Source: Allobosea vaviloviae
Lineage (GTDB): Bacteria > Pseudomonadota > Alphaproteobacteria > Rhizobiales > Beijerinckiaceae
NCBI RefSeq assembly: GCF_001298265.1
Contig: NZ_LGSZ01000048.1
Location: 1-64,000, forward strand
Length of the DNA stretch: 64,000 nt
Reading direction: 5' to 3'
The notes under the pieces are model-generated. The model was not told the DNA's origin, searched no databases, and saw only the letters and a program-made list of their open reading frames with translations. Numbering within the stretch: the stretch's first letter is position 1; every line of letters starts with the position of its first letter. This document shows, piece by piece, positions 8,755-17,156 of the stretch. Made by a program: the position numbers and the translations under genes.

Positions 8755-9519
8755 ATGACTGAGGACGTTATTTTATCGACCTCGGGATTAACCAAGGACT
8801 TCGGGGGCTTCACGGCCGTCAAAGGCGTTGACCTGAAGGTCAAACGCGGCACGATTCATGCGTTGATCGGCCCCAACGGCGCCGGAAAGACGACCTGCTT
8901 CAACCTCCTGACCAAGTTTCTTCCGCCGACGAAGGGCACTATCGTCTATAATGGTCGCGACATCACCCGTGAGAAGCCGGCCGAGATCGCCAGGCTCGGG
9001 CTGGTGCGCTCGTTCCAGATCTCGGCGGTGTTCCCGCAGCTCAGCGTCAAGACCAATGTCCGGATCGCGCTGCAGCGCAAGCGCGGCGATTCGTTCGATT
9101 TCTGGCGCTCCGAAAGCGAGCTGAAGCCGCTCGACGATGAGGCCTTGCGCCTGGTCGAGGCGGTCGGCCTGTCCGCCTTCGCCGAGTTGCCGGCGGTCGA
9201 GCTCTCCTATGGCCGCAAGCGCGCGCTCGAGATCGCAACGACCCTGGCGCTCGACCCCGAGATGATGCTCCTCGACGAGCCGATGGCGGGCATGGGCCGC
9301 GAGGATGTCGAGCGCATCGAGGCGCTGATCCGCAAGGTCTCGCAGAACCGCACCATCCTGATGGTCGAGCACAACCTCTCCGTCGTCGCCTCGCTTTGCG
9401 ACCACATCACCGTGCTGGCGCGCGGGCAGGTACTGGCCGAGGGCGACTATGCCCATGTCTCGAAGGACCCGCGCGTGATCGAAGCCTATATCGGTTCGGG
9501 AGTCGGCCATGCTCACTGA
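8755..9519 (+). CDS. ABC transporter ATP-binding protein, LivG type
   Basis: A 254-residue cytoplasmic ATPase of the branched-chain amino acid type (HAAT) importers. Visible motifs are the Walker A GPNGAGKTT near residue 38, a LivG-type signature LSYGRKRALEIA near residue 146, the Walker B MMLLDEPMAGM followed by the switch histidine in MVEHNLSVV. The start ATG at 8755 lacks a clear ribosome binding site and overlaps a nine-codon frame that starts at 8733, so translation may be coupled. It overlaps the LivF-type gene by 11 bases. The five-gene cassette (8755-13642) is a full importer. The substrate could be a branched-chain amino acid, amide or aromatic acid and is not settled by sequence. 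Confidence 0.9.
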   Translation: MTEDVILSTSGLTKDFGGFTAVKGVDLKVKRGTIHALIGPNGAGKTTCFNLLTKFLPPTKGTIVYNGRDITREKPAEIARLGLVRSFQISAVFPQLSVKTNVRIALQRKRGDSFDFWRSESELKPLDDEALRLVEAVGLSAFAELPAVELSYGRKRALEIATTLALDPEMMLLDEPMAGMGREDVERIEALIRKVSQNRTILMVEHNLSVVASLCDHITVLARGQVLAEGDYAHVSKDPRVIEAYIGSGVGHAH

Positions 9520-10252
9520 GGCCGCGCCCTCTCCGGCGAAAGCCGCGACCATAGCGCCGATGCTGAAGGTGCGCGGGCTCGAGGCCTGGTACGGCGAATC
9601 GCATGTGTTGCATGGGATCGATTTCGACGTGGCGCCGGGCGAGGTGGTGACGCTGCTCGGCCGCAACGGCGCCGGCAAGACCACGACGCTGAAATCGATC
9701 ATGGGCGTGATCGGCAAGCGCAAGGGTTCGGTCGTGCTGGAGGGCGCGGAGACGATCAATCTGCCCTCGCGCGCGATCGCCCGGCTCGGCATCGGCTATG
9801 TGCCCGAGGAGCGCGGCATCTACGCCTCGCTCAGCGTCGAGGAGAACCTGATGCTGCCGCCGCGCGTGCGGCCGGGCGGGCTCTCGCTGGAGCAGATCTT
9901 CACGTTGTTCCCCAACATCAAGGAGCGGCTCAAGAGCCAGGGCACCAAGCTCTCCGGCGGCGAGCAGCAGATGCTGGCGATCGGGCGCATCCTGCGCACC
10001 GGCGCGCATTTCCTGCTGCTGGACGAGCCAACCGAAGGACTGGCGCCCGTCATCATCGACCAGATCGGCGCGACGATCCGCAGGTTGAAGCAAGATGGCT
10101 ACACCATCATCCTCGTCGAGCAGAACTTCCGCTTTGCCGCCACCGTCGCCGACCGGCATTATGTCGTCGAGCAGGGCCGGGTCATCGACATGATCGAGAA
10201 CGACCAGCTCGACGCCAATATCGGCAAGCTGCACGGCTATCTCGGGGTCTGA
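9509..10252 (+). CDS. ABC transporter ATP-binding protein, LivF type
   Basis: The 247-residue second ATPase of the importer. It shows Walker A GRNGAGKTTT near residue 51, the signature LSGGEQQMLAIGR, Walker B FLLLDEPTEGLAP and the switch-histidine equivalent ILVEQNFRF typical of LivF (Q in place of H). It starts 11 bases before the LivG-type gene ends, which implies coupled translation and equal expression of the two ATPases. An N-terminal extension of about 17 residues (Ala/Pro-rich) precedes the domain; a start at the internal ATG (MLKVRGLEAW) is possible. Confidence 0.9.
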   Translation: MLTEAAPSPAKAATIAPMLKVRGLEAWYGESHVLHGIDFDVAPGEVVTLLGRNGAGKTTTLKSIMGVIGKRKGSVVLEGAETINLPSRAIARLGIGYVPEERGIYASLSVEENLMLPPRVRPGGLSLEQIFTLFPNIKERLKSQGTKLSGGEQQMLAIGRILRTGAHFLLLDEPTEGLAPVIIDQIGATIRRLKQDGYTIILVEQNFRFAATVADRHYVVEQGRVIDMIENDQLDANIGKLHGYLGV

Positions 10253-10323
10253 ATCCAAGAGACCCCCAATCCGATCCATATCGGACAGCACGTCGAAAAG
10301 ACGCCATTCCAGGGAGAGACCAC

Positions 10324-11529
10324 ATGAAGCTCAAGACGTTTCTGACAACAACCGCGCTCTGCGCGCTGATGACCGGCCCGGCACTCGCCCAGCAGATCAG
10401 CGTCAAGGCAGGCGTCCTCAACGACCGCTCCGGCCTCTATGCCGATTTGTCCGGCGAGGGCTCGGTCATCGCCGCCAAGATGGCGGTCGAAGACTTCAAG
10501 GCGGCCGACAAGGGCATCAAGGTCGAGATCGTCTCGGCCGACCACCAGAACAAACCCGATGTCGGCTCGACCATCGCCCGCACCTGGTACGACCAGGACG
10601 GCGTGGACCTGATCCTCGACGTGCCGACCTCCTCGGTGGCGCTGGCGGTCAGCCAGATCACCAAGGACAAGAACAAGATCCACATCAACTCGGGCGCAGC
10701 CGCCTCCGACCTGACCGGCAAGGCCTGCACGCCCAACACGGTCCACTGGACCTACGACACCTATGCGCTGGCCCAGGGCACGGGCGGCGCCATGGTGAAG
10801 GCCGGCGGCGACACCTGGTTCTTCCTCACCGCGGACTACGCCTTCGGCCATGCGCTCGAGCGCGATGCCTCGGCCGTCGTCACCAAGAACGGCGGCAAGG
10901 TCCTGGGTGCTGTGCGGACCCCCTTCCCCGGCACCGACTTCTCCTCCTTCCTGCTGCAGGCGCAAGCCTCGAAGGCCAAGGTGATCGGGCTGGCCAATGC
11001 CGGCGGCGACACGATCAACTCGATCAAGCAGGCGGGCGAGTTCGGCATCACAGCCGGCGGCCAGAAGCTCGGAGGCCTCCTCGTCTTCCTCACCGACGTT
11101 CACTCGCTCGGCCTGCCGACGGCGCAAGGGCTGGTGCTGACGGAATCGTTCTACTGGGACACCAATGACGGCACCCGCGCCTGGTCCGAGCGGTTCTCCA
11201 AGGCCAATGGCGGCAAGAAGCCGACCATGGTGCAGGCCGGCGTCTATTCCGGCATGCTGCACTATCTCAAGGCTGTCGAGGCGGCCAAAAGCAAGGACTC
11301 GGCCGCCGTCATGGCCAAGATGAAGGAGCTGCCGACCGACGATCCGCTGTTCGGCAAGGGCTCGGTGCGTGCCGATGGCCGCAAGATGCACGACATGTAT
11401 CTGTTCGAGGTCAAGAAGCCGGCCGACTCGAAGGGTCCGTGGGACTACTACAAGCAGCTCGCCGTGCTGCCGGCCGAGCAGGCCTTCCGCCCGCTCGCCG
11501 AAAGCGAGTGCCCGCTCGTCAAGAAGTGA
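10324..11529 (+). CDS. ABC transporter substrate-binding protein, Peripla_BP_6 (LivK-like) family
   Basis: A 401-residue periplasmic binding protein. The first 23 residues form a clear signal peptide (basic MKLK, hydrophobic core, cleavage after ALA in GPALAQ). The mature part begins QISVKAGVLNDRSGLYAD, the usual first strand of the type I periplasmic fold, followed by GEGSVIAAKMAVEDF. It follows the ATPase genes by 71 bases with an AGGGAGAG ribosome binding site. Downstream, a strong stem-loop (11537-11569) separates it from the permease genes, a common way to raise the level of binding protein over permease. Ligand unknown. Confidence 0.9.
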   Translation: MKLKTFLTTTALCALMTGPALAQQISVKAGVLNDRSGLYADLSGEGSVIAAKMAVEDFKAADKGIKVEIVSADHQNKPDVGSTIARTWYDQDGVDLILDVPTSSVALAVSQITKDKNKIHINSGAAASDLTGKACTPNTVHWTYDTYALAQGTGGAMVKAGGDTWFFLTADYAFGHALERDASAVVTKNGGKVLGAVRTPFPGTDFSSFLLQAQASKAKVIGLANAGGDTINSIKQAGEFGITAGGQKLGGLLVFLTDVHSLGLPTAQGLVLTESFYWDTNDGTRAWSERFSKANGGKKPTMVQAGVYSGMLHYLKAVEAAKSKDSAAVMAKMKELPTDDPLFGKGSVRADGRKMHDMYLFEVKKPADSKGPWDYYKQLAVLPAEQAFRPLAESECPLVKK

Positions 11530-11536
11530 GCGCTTG

Positions 11537-11569
11537 GACACGTCGCGCATCGGTTTCGCGCGGCGTGTC
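11537..11569 (+). terminator. Stem-loop after the binding-protein gene (attenuator or mRNA stabiliser)
   Basis: GACACGTCGCGC, a nine-base loop, then GCGCGGCGTGTC: eleven of twelve pairs match. There is no T-run, so it is more likely a partial terminator or 3' end protector than a full stop. It lies 7 bases after the stop codon of the binding-protein gene. Confidence 0.7.
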
Positions 11570-11588
11570 TTGCGACCATCCAAGGCGC

Positions 11589-11669
11589 GTCATTCTCGGG
11601 CTTGCCCCGAGAATCTCATGACCAGAGGTCTCTGGTTTCCGAGATGGTCGGGTCTAGCCCGACCATGAC
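11589..11669. repeat. Intergenic palindromic repeat, family B, copy 1
   Basis: Starts GTCATTCTCGGGCTTGCCCC and ends GCCCGACCATGAC. It is built of two small hairpins around a TCATGACCAGAGG core. Related to 19321-19412 and 20281-20367. This copy is inside the ABC operon, between the binding-protein and permease genes. Confidence 0.8.
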
Positions 11670-11727
11670 GCGGCCAGGACGCTGGCAAGACTGACTGCTG
11701 ATCCAATCGAGATGATCTGAGCCCCGC

Positions 11728-12615
11728 ATGTTCGAACTCCTCGGCATTCCCCCGCAAGCCCTGTTCGGGCAGGTCCTTCTGGGCCTGATCAACGGCTCGT
11801 TCTATGCCATCCTCAGCCTCGGGCTGGCGGTGATCTTCGGGCTGCTCAACATCATCAATTTCAGCCATGGCGCGCAGTACATGATGGGCGCCTTCGTCGC
11901 CTGGATGTGCCTGAACTATCTCGGCATCAACTACTGGGCGGCGCTGCTGCTGGCGCCGCTGATCGTGGGCGCGACCGGCGTCGTCATCGAGCGGCTGCTG
12001 CTCAAGCGCATCGCCCATGTCGACCATCTCTACGGGCTGCTTTTGACCTTCGGCCTGGCGCTGATCATCCAGGGGCTGTTTCGCAACAGTTACGGCTCAT
12101 CGGGCCTGCCCTACCAGATCCCCGCCGAGCTGCGCGGCGGCATCAATCTCGGCTTCATGTTCCTGCCCTGGTACCGCGGCTGGGTCGTCGTCGCCTCGCT
12201 CGTGGTGTGCCTGTCGACCTGGTTCCTGATCGAGAAGACCAAGCTCGGCGCCTATCTGCGGGCCGCGACCGAGAACCCGACCCTGACCCAGGCGTTCGGC
12301 ATCAACGTGCCGCTGCTGGTGACGCTGACCTACGGCTTCGGCGTGGCGCTGGCGGGCTTTGCCGGCGTGCTGGCCGCGCCGATCTATTCGGTCAATCCCA
12401 ATATGGGCGCCGACCTGATCATCGTCGTCTTCGCGGTGGTGGTGATCGGCGGCATGGGCTCGATCCTGGGCGCGATCGTCACCGGCTTCTCGCTGGGGCT
12501 AATCGAGGGCCTGACCAAGGTGTTTTACCCGGAAGGCTCGGCGACGGTGATCTTCATCATCATGGTGCTGGTGCTGCTGGTGCGGCCCGCCGGCCTGTTC
12601 GGACGGGCCGCGTGA
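11728..12615 (+). CDS. ABC transporter permease, LivH type
   Basis: A 295-residue inner-membrane permease with about eight hydrophobic segments. Family markers are GLINGSFYAILSLGLAVIFG near residue 16, the NFSHGAQYMMGA segment, and the EAA-like loop in the C-terminal half (TENPTLTQAFGINV). The C-terminus reads LVRPAGLFGRAA, typical of LivH. It is followed by the LivM-type gene after 34 bases. Together the two permeases form the channel for the LivG/LivF-type ATPases encoded upstream. Confidence 0.9.
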   Translation: MFELLGIPPQALFGQVLLGLINGSFYAILSLGLAVIFGLLNIINFSHGAQYMMGAFVAWMCLNYLGINYWAALLLAPLIVGATGVVIERLLLKRIAHVDHLYGLLLTFGLALIIQGLFRNSYGSSGLPYQIPAELRGGINLGFMFLPWYRGWVVVASLVVCLSTWFLIEKTKLGAYLRAATENPTLTQAFGINVPLLVTLTYGFGVALAGFAGVLAAPIYSVNPNMGADLIIVVFAVVVIGGMGSILGAIVTGFSLGLIEGLTKVFYPEGSATVIFIIMVLVLLVRPAGLFGRAA

Positions 12616-12649
12616 TGGCCGCTCGCCGCCCCGAGACGAGGATTTGACC

Positions 12650-13642
12650 ATGGCCGATATCGCCACCATCGACACTCCCGCCGCCGCGCTGATCCCGGCT
12701 GAGACCGACCAGGGCACGCAGCGGCTGCACCGCGCCATCATGATCGGGATCGCCGTCGTGCTCGTGATCGCGCCCTTCGTCGCCTATCCGGTCTTCGTCA
12801 TGAAGGTTTTGTGCTTTGCGCTGTTTGCGCTCGCCTTCAACCTGCTGCTCGGCTACGGGGGGCTGCTCTCCTTCGGACATGCCGCCTATTTCGGCATGGC
12901 GAGCTATGTCTGCGCCTACACGGCCAAGAACTGGGGCCTGACGCCGGAACTCGCGATCCTGCTCGGCACGGCGGTCTCTGGCATGCTCGGGCTCGTCTTC
13001 GGTGCGCTGGCGATCAGGCGGCAGGGCATCTACTTCGCCATGATCACGCTGGCGCTGGCGCAGATGGTGTTCTTCTTCTCGCTGCAGACGCCGCGCTTCA
13101 CCGGCGGCGAGGACGGCATCCAGGCCGTGCCGCGCGGCCGGCTCTTCGGGCTGATCGACCTTTCCGACGACCGCACGCTGTACTGGCTGGTGGCGGCGAT
13201 CTTCATGGCGGGCGTGCTGGCGATCTACCGCATCATCCACTCGCCCTTCGGCCAGGTCTGCAAGGCGATCCGCGACAACGAACCGCGCGCGATCTCGCTG
13301 GGCTACCGCGCCAACCAGTACAAACTCGCGGTCTTCGTGCTCTCGGCGATGCTGGCGGGGCTCGCCGGCTCGACCAAGGCGATCGTCTTCCAGCTGGCCT
13401 CGCTGACCGACGTCTACTGGACGATGTCGGGCGAGGTCGTGCTGATGACGCTGGTCGGAGGTCTGGGGACCGTGTTCGGGCCGATCGTCGGCGCCGCCGT
13501 CATCGTCTCCATGCAGAACTATCTCGCCAGCCTCGGATCCTGGGTGCTGGTCGTCCAGGGCGTCATCTTCGTGATCTGCGTCATGACCTTCCGCGAGGGA
13601 ATCGTCGGCGTCATCGCGAAATGGATCAAGAAGCCGCTATAG
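12650..13642 (+). CDS. ABC transporter permease, LivM type
   Basis: A 330-residue inner-membrane permease. An N-terminal cytoplasmic tail of about 30 residues is followed by roughly ten membrane segments. LivM features include AFNLLLGYGGLLSFGHAAYF near residue 60 and the EAA-like loop IRDNEPRAISLGYRANQYK near residue 210. The ATG at 12650 is preferred over a TTG two codons upstream. Its TAG overlaps, on the opposite strand, the end of the isochorismatase-family gene, so the transporter operon ends here. Confidence 0.9.
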   Translation: MADIATIDTPAAALIPAETDQGTQRLHRAIMIGIAVVLVIAPFVAYPVFVMKVLCFALFALAFNLLLGYGGLLSFGHAAYFGMASYVCAYTAKNWGLTPELAILLGTAVSGMLGLVFGALAIRRQGIYFAMITLALAQMVFFFSLQTPRFTGGEDGIQAVPRGRLFGLIDLSDDRTLYWLVAAIFMAGVLAIYRIIHSPFGQVCKAIRDNEPRAISLGYRANQYKLAVFVLSAMLAGLAGSTKAIVFQLASLTDVYWTMSGEVVLMTLVGGLGTVFGPIVGAAVIVSMQNYLASLGSWVLVVQGVIFVICVMTFREGIVGVIAKWIKKPL

Positions 13643-14179
13643 GCCGTCTTGCTTGACCAGCTTCAGCACCTCGCGGAAGCGCGGGTGGGTCGCGCTCCGC
13701 AGCCACTCGAAGAGCACCATCTCGGTCGTGACGATCTCGGCACCGTGGCACTCCATGCGGCGCAGGGCAACGTCCTTCGACTCCGGCAGGCGCGAGCCGA
13801 CCGCATCCTGCACCACGACGACGCGGCGCTTGTGCTCCAGAAGCGAAAGCGCGCTCTGGCCCAGACAGACATGCGTTTCGCAGCCGCAGAGCACGAGATC
13901 GCCGTCGCCCGCGAGCGCATCGAGAAAGGCGGACTCGGCACAGGCATCGAAGCTCATCTTGGCGATGACCGGGCCGGCTCCGGAGAGCTCTGCCACCGTA
14001 TTGCCCAGACCGGCCGGATTCTGCTCGGTCATCAGGATCGGCACCGACAGCATGCCGGCCGCGTCCGCCAGCCGCCTGGCATTGGCCAGAATACGGGCAC
14101 CATCATGGATCGCGGGCATCAGCCGCGCCTGAAAATCGACGATCACCAGAGTGGACTGCGCAGCGCTGAGCAGAGGCAT
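13637..14179 (-). CDS. Isochorismatase-like (cysteine hydrolase) family protein
   Basis: A 180-residue protein of the isochorismatase-like fold, a family that includes nicotinamidases, carbamoylases and ureidoacrylate hydrolases. Predicted catalytic residues are the aspartate in VIVDFQ near residue 15, a lysine in IAKMSF, and the nucleophile cysteine in CGCETHVCL near residue 107. The frame is open for 78 more codons upstream, but the ATG at 14179 (MPLLSAAQ) puts the aspartate at its normal place. It ends tail-to-tail with the LivM-type gene. The substrate cannot be inferred. Confidence 0.85.
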   Translation of the reverse strand: MPLLSAAQSTLVIVDFQARLMPAIHDGARILANARRLADAAGMLSVPILMTEQNPAGLGNTVAELSGAGPVIAKMSFDACAESAFLDALAGDGDLVLCGCETHVCLGQSALSLLEHKRRVVVVQDAVGSRLPESKDVALRRMECHGAEIVTTEMVLFEWLRSATHPRFREVLKLVKQDGL

Positions 14180-14330
14180 GGCAAGGGTCCGCTTCCATCG
14201 TCGGTCGGCGATTAGAGCCTCTGGACTATAGAGCATGCGGCGCGAGCCCGAAACCACCGCGTCATGCCGGGACGCCTCATCCAGGCCTTGCATCCCGACA
14301 GACGAGGGCTCGGGGAACGCCTCCCTCGTT

Positions 14331-14549
14331 TCAGCCCGGCGTCCCGCCCGGCAGCGGAATCTCCTCCTCGATCTCGTGATGGCCGACGGCGCGTTCCATG
14401 CCGTCGGGGCCACGGACGCGGTATTGTTCTTCCTTGTTGTCGCGCGGCGGCATCAGCCGCGTGATCTCGAAGGGGCCGGGGCGAACCTGATTGTGGAAGC
14501 CGGCGGTCAGGTTGACCATGTCGCCGACCTTGTAGGACTTGCGCGCCAT
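14331..14549 (-). CDS. Small conserved-looking protein of unknown function (72 aa)
   Basis: A 72-residue protein. The N-terminal half, KSYKVGDMVNLTAGF, resembles the first strands of small SH3-like or KOW-like barrels. It then has a charged NKEEQYRVRGPDG stretch, consistent with more beta strands, and a Glu/Pro-rich end. There is no signal or membrane segment. The ATG at 14549 is four bases after the stop of the preceding DUF1488-like gene, and both follow the GT14 gene on the same strand, so the three are probably cotranscribed. I do not recognise a specific function. Confidence 0.6.
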   Translation of the reverse strand: MARKSYKVGDMVNLTAGFHNQVRPGPFEITRLMPPRDNKEEQYRVRGPDGMERAVGHHEIEEEIPLPGGTPG

Positions 14550-14553
14550 CTCT

Positions 14554-14829
14554 TCAGCCCTTCCCTGAGATATCGGCCGCGGTGATGCGGTGATAGCTCG
14601 CCTTGCGGCGGCCATAGGCCGTCGCGGCCGCATTCAGGATGGCGTCGCGATGGCTGTCGAAAGTCGCGAGCATCTGCGCCTCGCCATCGCCGATATTTGC
14701 ACCGAGCTTGCGCAGGGCGTCGATCTCGATCTGGAAGGCGATCTCCAGCGAGGCGTCCGAGCCCCAGAAGCTGACGCAGGAGCGTCCGGCATCGAAGCTG
14801 CGGACGGGATTGGGAAAATTGAGTGCCAT
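14554..14829 (-). CDS. DUF1488-like small protein
   Basis: A 91-residue protein. The N-terminal FPNPVRSFDAGRSCVSFWG and the following strand of about 12 hydrophobic/polar alternations, then LRKLG...MLATFDSHRDAILNAA, follow the DUF1488 layout (short beta region and a C-terminal helix). Function unknown. The start ATG at 14829 lies 25 bases after the GT14 glycosyltransferase stop, and the gene is followed four bases later by the 72-residue protein gene. It is probably a regulatory or stress protein, but nothing in the sequence fixes this. Confidence 0.65.
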   Translation of the reverse strand: MALNFPNPVRSFDAGRSCVSFWGSDASLEIAFQIEIDALRKLGANIGDGEAQMLATFDSHRDAILNAAATAYGRRKASYHRITAADISGKG

Positions 14830-14854
14830 GATGTCCTCGTTTCGCGACTGATGA

Positions 14855-15829
14855 TCAGGACGCCAGGATCGCCGCCTGGGTGACCGGCAGCGAGATATGG
14901 ATCGGGGCGGGCTTGCGCGGCGTGGCCACGACAAGCTCGGGCAGGTCGTCGGCGCGCAGGCGGTCATCGAGGATGTCGAGGATGTCGTCGTCGACCATAG
15001 CGTCGAACTTGCGGGCGAAGAGACAATGGCTCGCCAGGAGCTCCTGTGCATCCTCGGCACCATAGGTGCGCGGGCGCAGCTTGATGTCGCCGTCGGGCAC
15101 CCAGTCGATCAGGCGCTGATCGTCGCTGACGATCTCGCCATGGTCGGCGGTGTTCATCATCACGGTCTGGAAGAAGCCTTCATCGGCGATGAAGGTGTTC
15201 TTGTAGAAGGCCTTGTAGCGCTCGGCTTTGGGATCGTGGCAGACGAACTCGCAGAAGCGCCGGCTGACGATCATCCACTGGTTGCCGATATAGGGCGAGA
15301 CGCCGGACAGGAACGAGCGCGAGAACGGCGTCCGCAGAATGCGCTTCTCGAACTCGATGACATAGCGACCCACGCGCTTCATCGTATCGGGCCGCATCTT
15401 GGCCTGGTCGAGGACCTTGATGAACTCCTTGCCGCGATTGCGCTTCAGGAAGGTCGTGATCTCGTCCTGGCTCTTCAGCGGATAATCCTGGCCGCTCAGA
15501 TTGATGATGAATTCCCAGTCGGCGCCCATCTCGAGCAATTGTGCCATCCCGCGCAGTTCCGCGTCGACGAGGCTGTAGCCGCCCCAGAGCGCGCGGCGCC
15601 CTTCGAGGATCGCGGAGTTGGGAAAACCTCGCAGAAAGCGGCGAATATCGGCTTCCAGTTCCGGCCCCGAATTCTTGTCGATATGGATCAGATAGTGATT
15701 GGCGGGATCGTAGATCGACTTGAACATGCGCTTGAACTGCGCAGGGTAACGATGAACCAGAACAAGATAAGCGATCAACGCGGTATTTCCTTTGGAACCG
15801 AGAACCGTAAAAGATCTTGGATAGGCCAT
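14855..15829 (-). CDS. GT14-family (core-2/I-branching type) glycosyltransferase
   Basis: A 324-residue putative N-acetylglucosaminyl- or xylosyl-transferase-type enzyme of CAZy family GT14. Recognisable motifs are IAYLVLVHR near the start, HYLIHIDKNSG, the central FIINLSGQDYPLKS (SGxDxPL), and FIADEGFFQTVMMN, which contains the candidate catalytic acidic residue. The frame extends 85 codons upstream, but ATG 15829 (MAYPRSF) matches the usual start just before the first strand. There is no signal peptide, so it is cytoplasmic or peripheral. Bacterial members often modify surface glycans; no glycan locus is visible here. Confidence 0.82.
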   Translation of the reverse strand: MAYPRSFTVLGSKGNTALIAYLVLVHRYPAQFKRMFKSIYDPANHYLIHIDKNSGPELEADIRRFLRGFPNSAILEGRRALWGGYSLVDAELRGMAQLLEMGADWEFIINLSGQDYPLKSQDEITTFLKRNRGKEFIKVLDQAKMRPDTMKRVGRYVIEFEKRILRTPFSRSFLSGVSPYIGNQWMIVSRRFCEFVCHDPKAERYKAFYKNTFIADEGFFQTVMMNTADHGEIVSDDQRLIDWVPDGDIKLRPRTYGAEDAQELLASHCLFARKFDAMVDDDILDILDDRLRADDLPELVVATPRKPAPIHISLPVTQAAILAS

Positions 15830-16153
15830 GCGCGGCCAGCCAATCCGGGCAGACGACGCCAGCGGACAGCGGGCAAGGCCGGCGCAGAACGCCGGCCGAC
15901 CGCGCGAGCACGCGCCATCGGCTCCGGAAAGGAGCTTCAGCAGGACCGATAGTGTCTCGAGGCTGGTCGTACCGGAGCAGCGGAACCGCAATGGCGGCTT
16001 GCTCTCGACGACCGTGATTTGCACATGGGGAAGGCAACCCCCGATTATAAGGCCCCGGCGGGAATAAGCCGGCGGCGCAAACAACCACCGCCGGGCGCAG
16101 CCGGCATGCTAGCGGTGAAGCGGCCGCCGTTCCGGCCGGCTGCGGAGAGCGAC
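15830..16153. other. Gene-free stretch between divergent GT14 and aldo/keto reductase genes
   Basis: 324 bases that hold the two divergent promoters. Open frames cross it from both sides as upstream extensions but have no family signal. Small GC-rich inverted arms (GCCGGCG...CGCCGGC) occur near 15871-15888. No clear promoter hexamers or operator were found. Confidence 0.4.
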
Positions 16154-16984
16154 ATGGCGACCATCACTGCCAACGGGGCCTCGATCCCCGCGCTGGGCTT
16201 CGGCACCTTCCGGATGGAGGCCAGGCACGTGCTGCGGATGGTGCCGGCGGCGCTGCGGCTGGGCTTCCGCCATGTCGACACGGCCCAGATCTACCGCAAC
16301 GAGGCAGCCGTCGGCGAGGCGATCGCCGGCAGCGGCGTGAAGAGGGCCGATGTCTTCCTGACCACCAAGGTCTGGATCGATCATTTCGCGCCCGATCGCT
16401 TCATCGCCTCGGTCGATGAAAGCCTGGCGAAGCTCAGGACCGACCATGTCGATCTCCTGCTGCTGCACTGGCCCAACGGCACGGTTCCGCTGGCCGAGCA
16501 GATCGGCGCGCTCAACGCCGCACGTGAGGCCGGCAAGACGCGCCATATCGGTGTCAGCAACTACACCATCGCGCTTCTGGCACAGGCGCGGGCGTTGAGT
16601 GCCGCGCCGCTGGTGACCAACCAGGTCGAATATCATCCCTATCTCGACCAGAACCGGCTGCTTTCGGCGATGCGCGAGGCTGGCCTCGCGCTCACGGCCT
16701 ATTACGCGATGGCGGACGGAAAGGTCTTCGCCGATCCCCTGCTGGCGGAGATCGCCGCCCGTCACGGCCGCAGCATCGCCCAGATCGTGCTGCGCTGGCT
16801 GGTGCAGCAGCCCGACGTCGTGGCGCTGTCGAAGACCGTGAGCGAGAGCCGGGCCCAGGAGAACGCGGCGATCTTCGACTTTTCGCTCGACGCGGCGGAG
16901 ATGGCCGCGATCCATGCTCTGGCGGTGCCGGATGGCCGCGTGCTGAAGCCCGAGGGGCTCTCGCCGCAATGGGACGCGGCCTGA
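16154..16984 (+). CDS. Aldo/keto reductase (DkgB-like)
   Basis: A 276-residue NADPH-dependent aldo/keto reductase with a TIM barrel. The catalytic tetrad is visible: Asp and Tyr in HVDTAQIYRNE (near 38-47), Lys in TTKVW (near 76) and His in LLLHWPN (near 107). The cofactor-binding C-terminal part has LRWLVQQPDVVALSKT. The start ATG at 16154 (MATITANG) matches family members; a longer open frame upstream is not supported. It probably reduces small aldehydes or keto acids such as methylglyoxal or 2,5-diketogluconate. It stands alone. Confidence 0.88.
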   Translation: MATITANGASIPALGFGTFRMEARHVLRMVPAALRLGFRHVDTAQIYRNEAAVGEAIAGSGVKRADVFLTTKVWIDHFAPDRFIASVDESLAKLRTDHVDLLLLHWPNGTVPLAEQIGALNAAREAGKTRHIGVSNYTIALLAQARALSAAPLVTNQVEYHPYLDQNRLLSAMREAGLALTAYYAMADGKVFADPLLAEIAARHGRSIAQIVLRWLVQQPDVVALSKTVSESRAQENAAIFDFSLDAAEMAAIHALAVPDGRVLKPEGLSPQWDAA

Positions 16985-17156
16985 ACGCCGAGGGACGCAA
17001 CGGTGATCGCGGCCTGTCGAAGGGCTTTCACCGGCAATGGTTCCATGCGCAACGGCATGGCCGACAGACCCTGACGGCTGGTCCCGCCTCTGGCGCACGG
17101 CCTGGGCGTCTTCTAGATTAAAACCCTGCAAAGACGCACGGGCAGGCGCGGCATTC

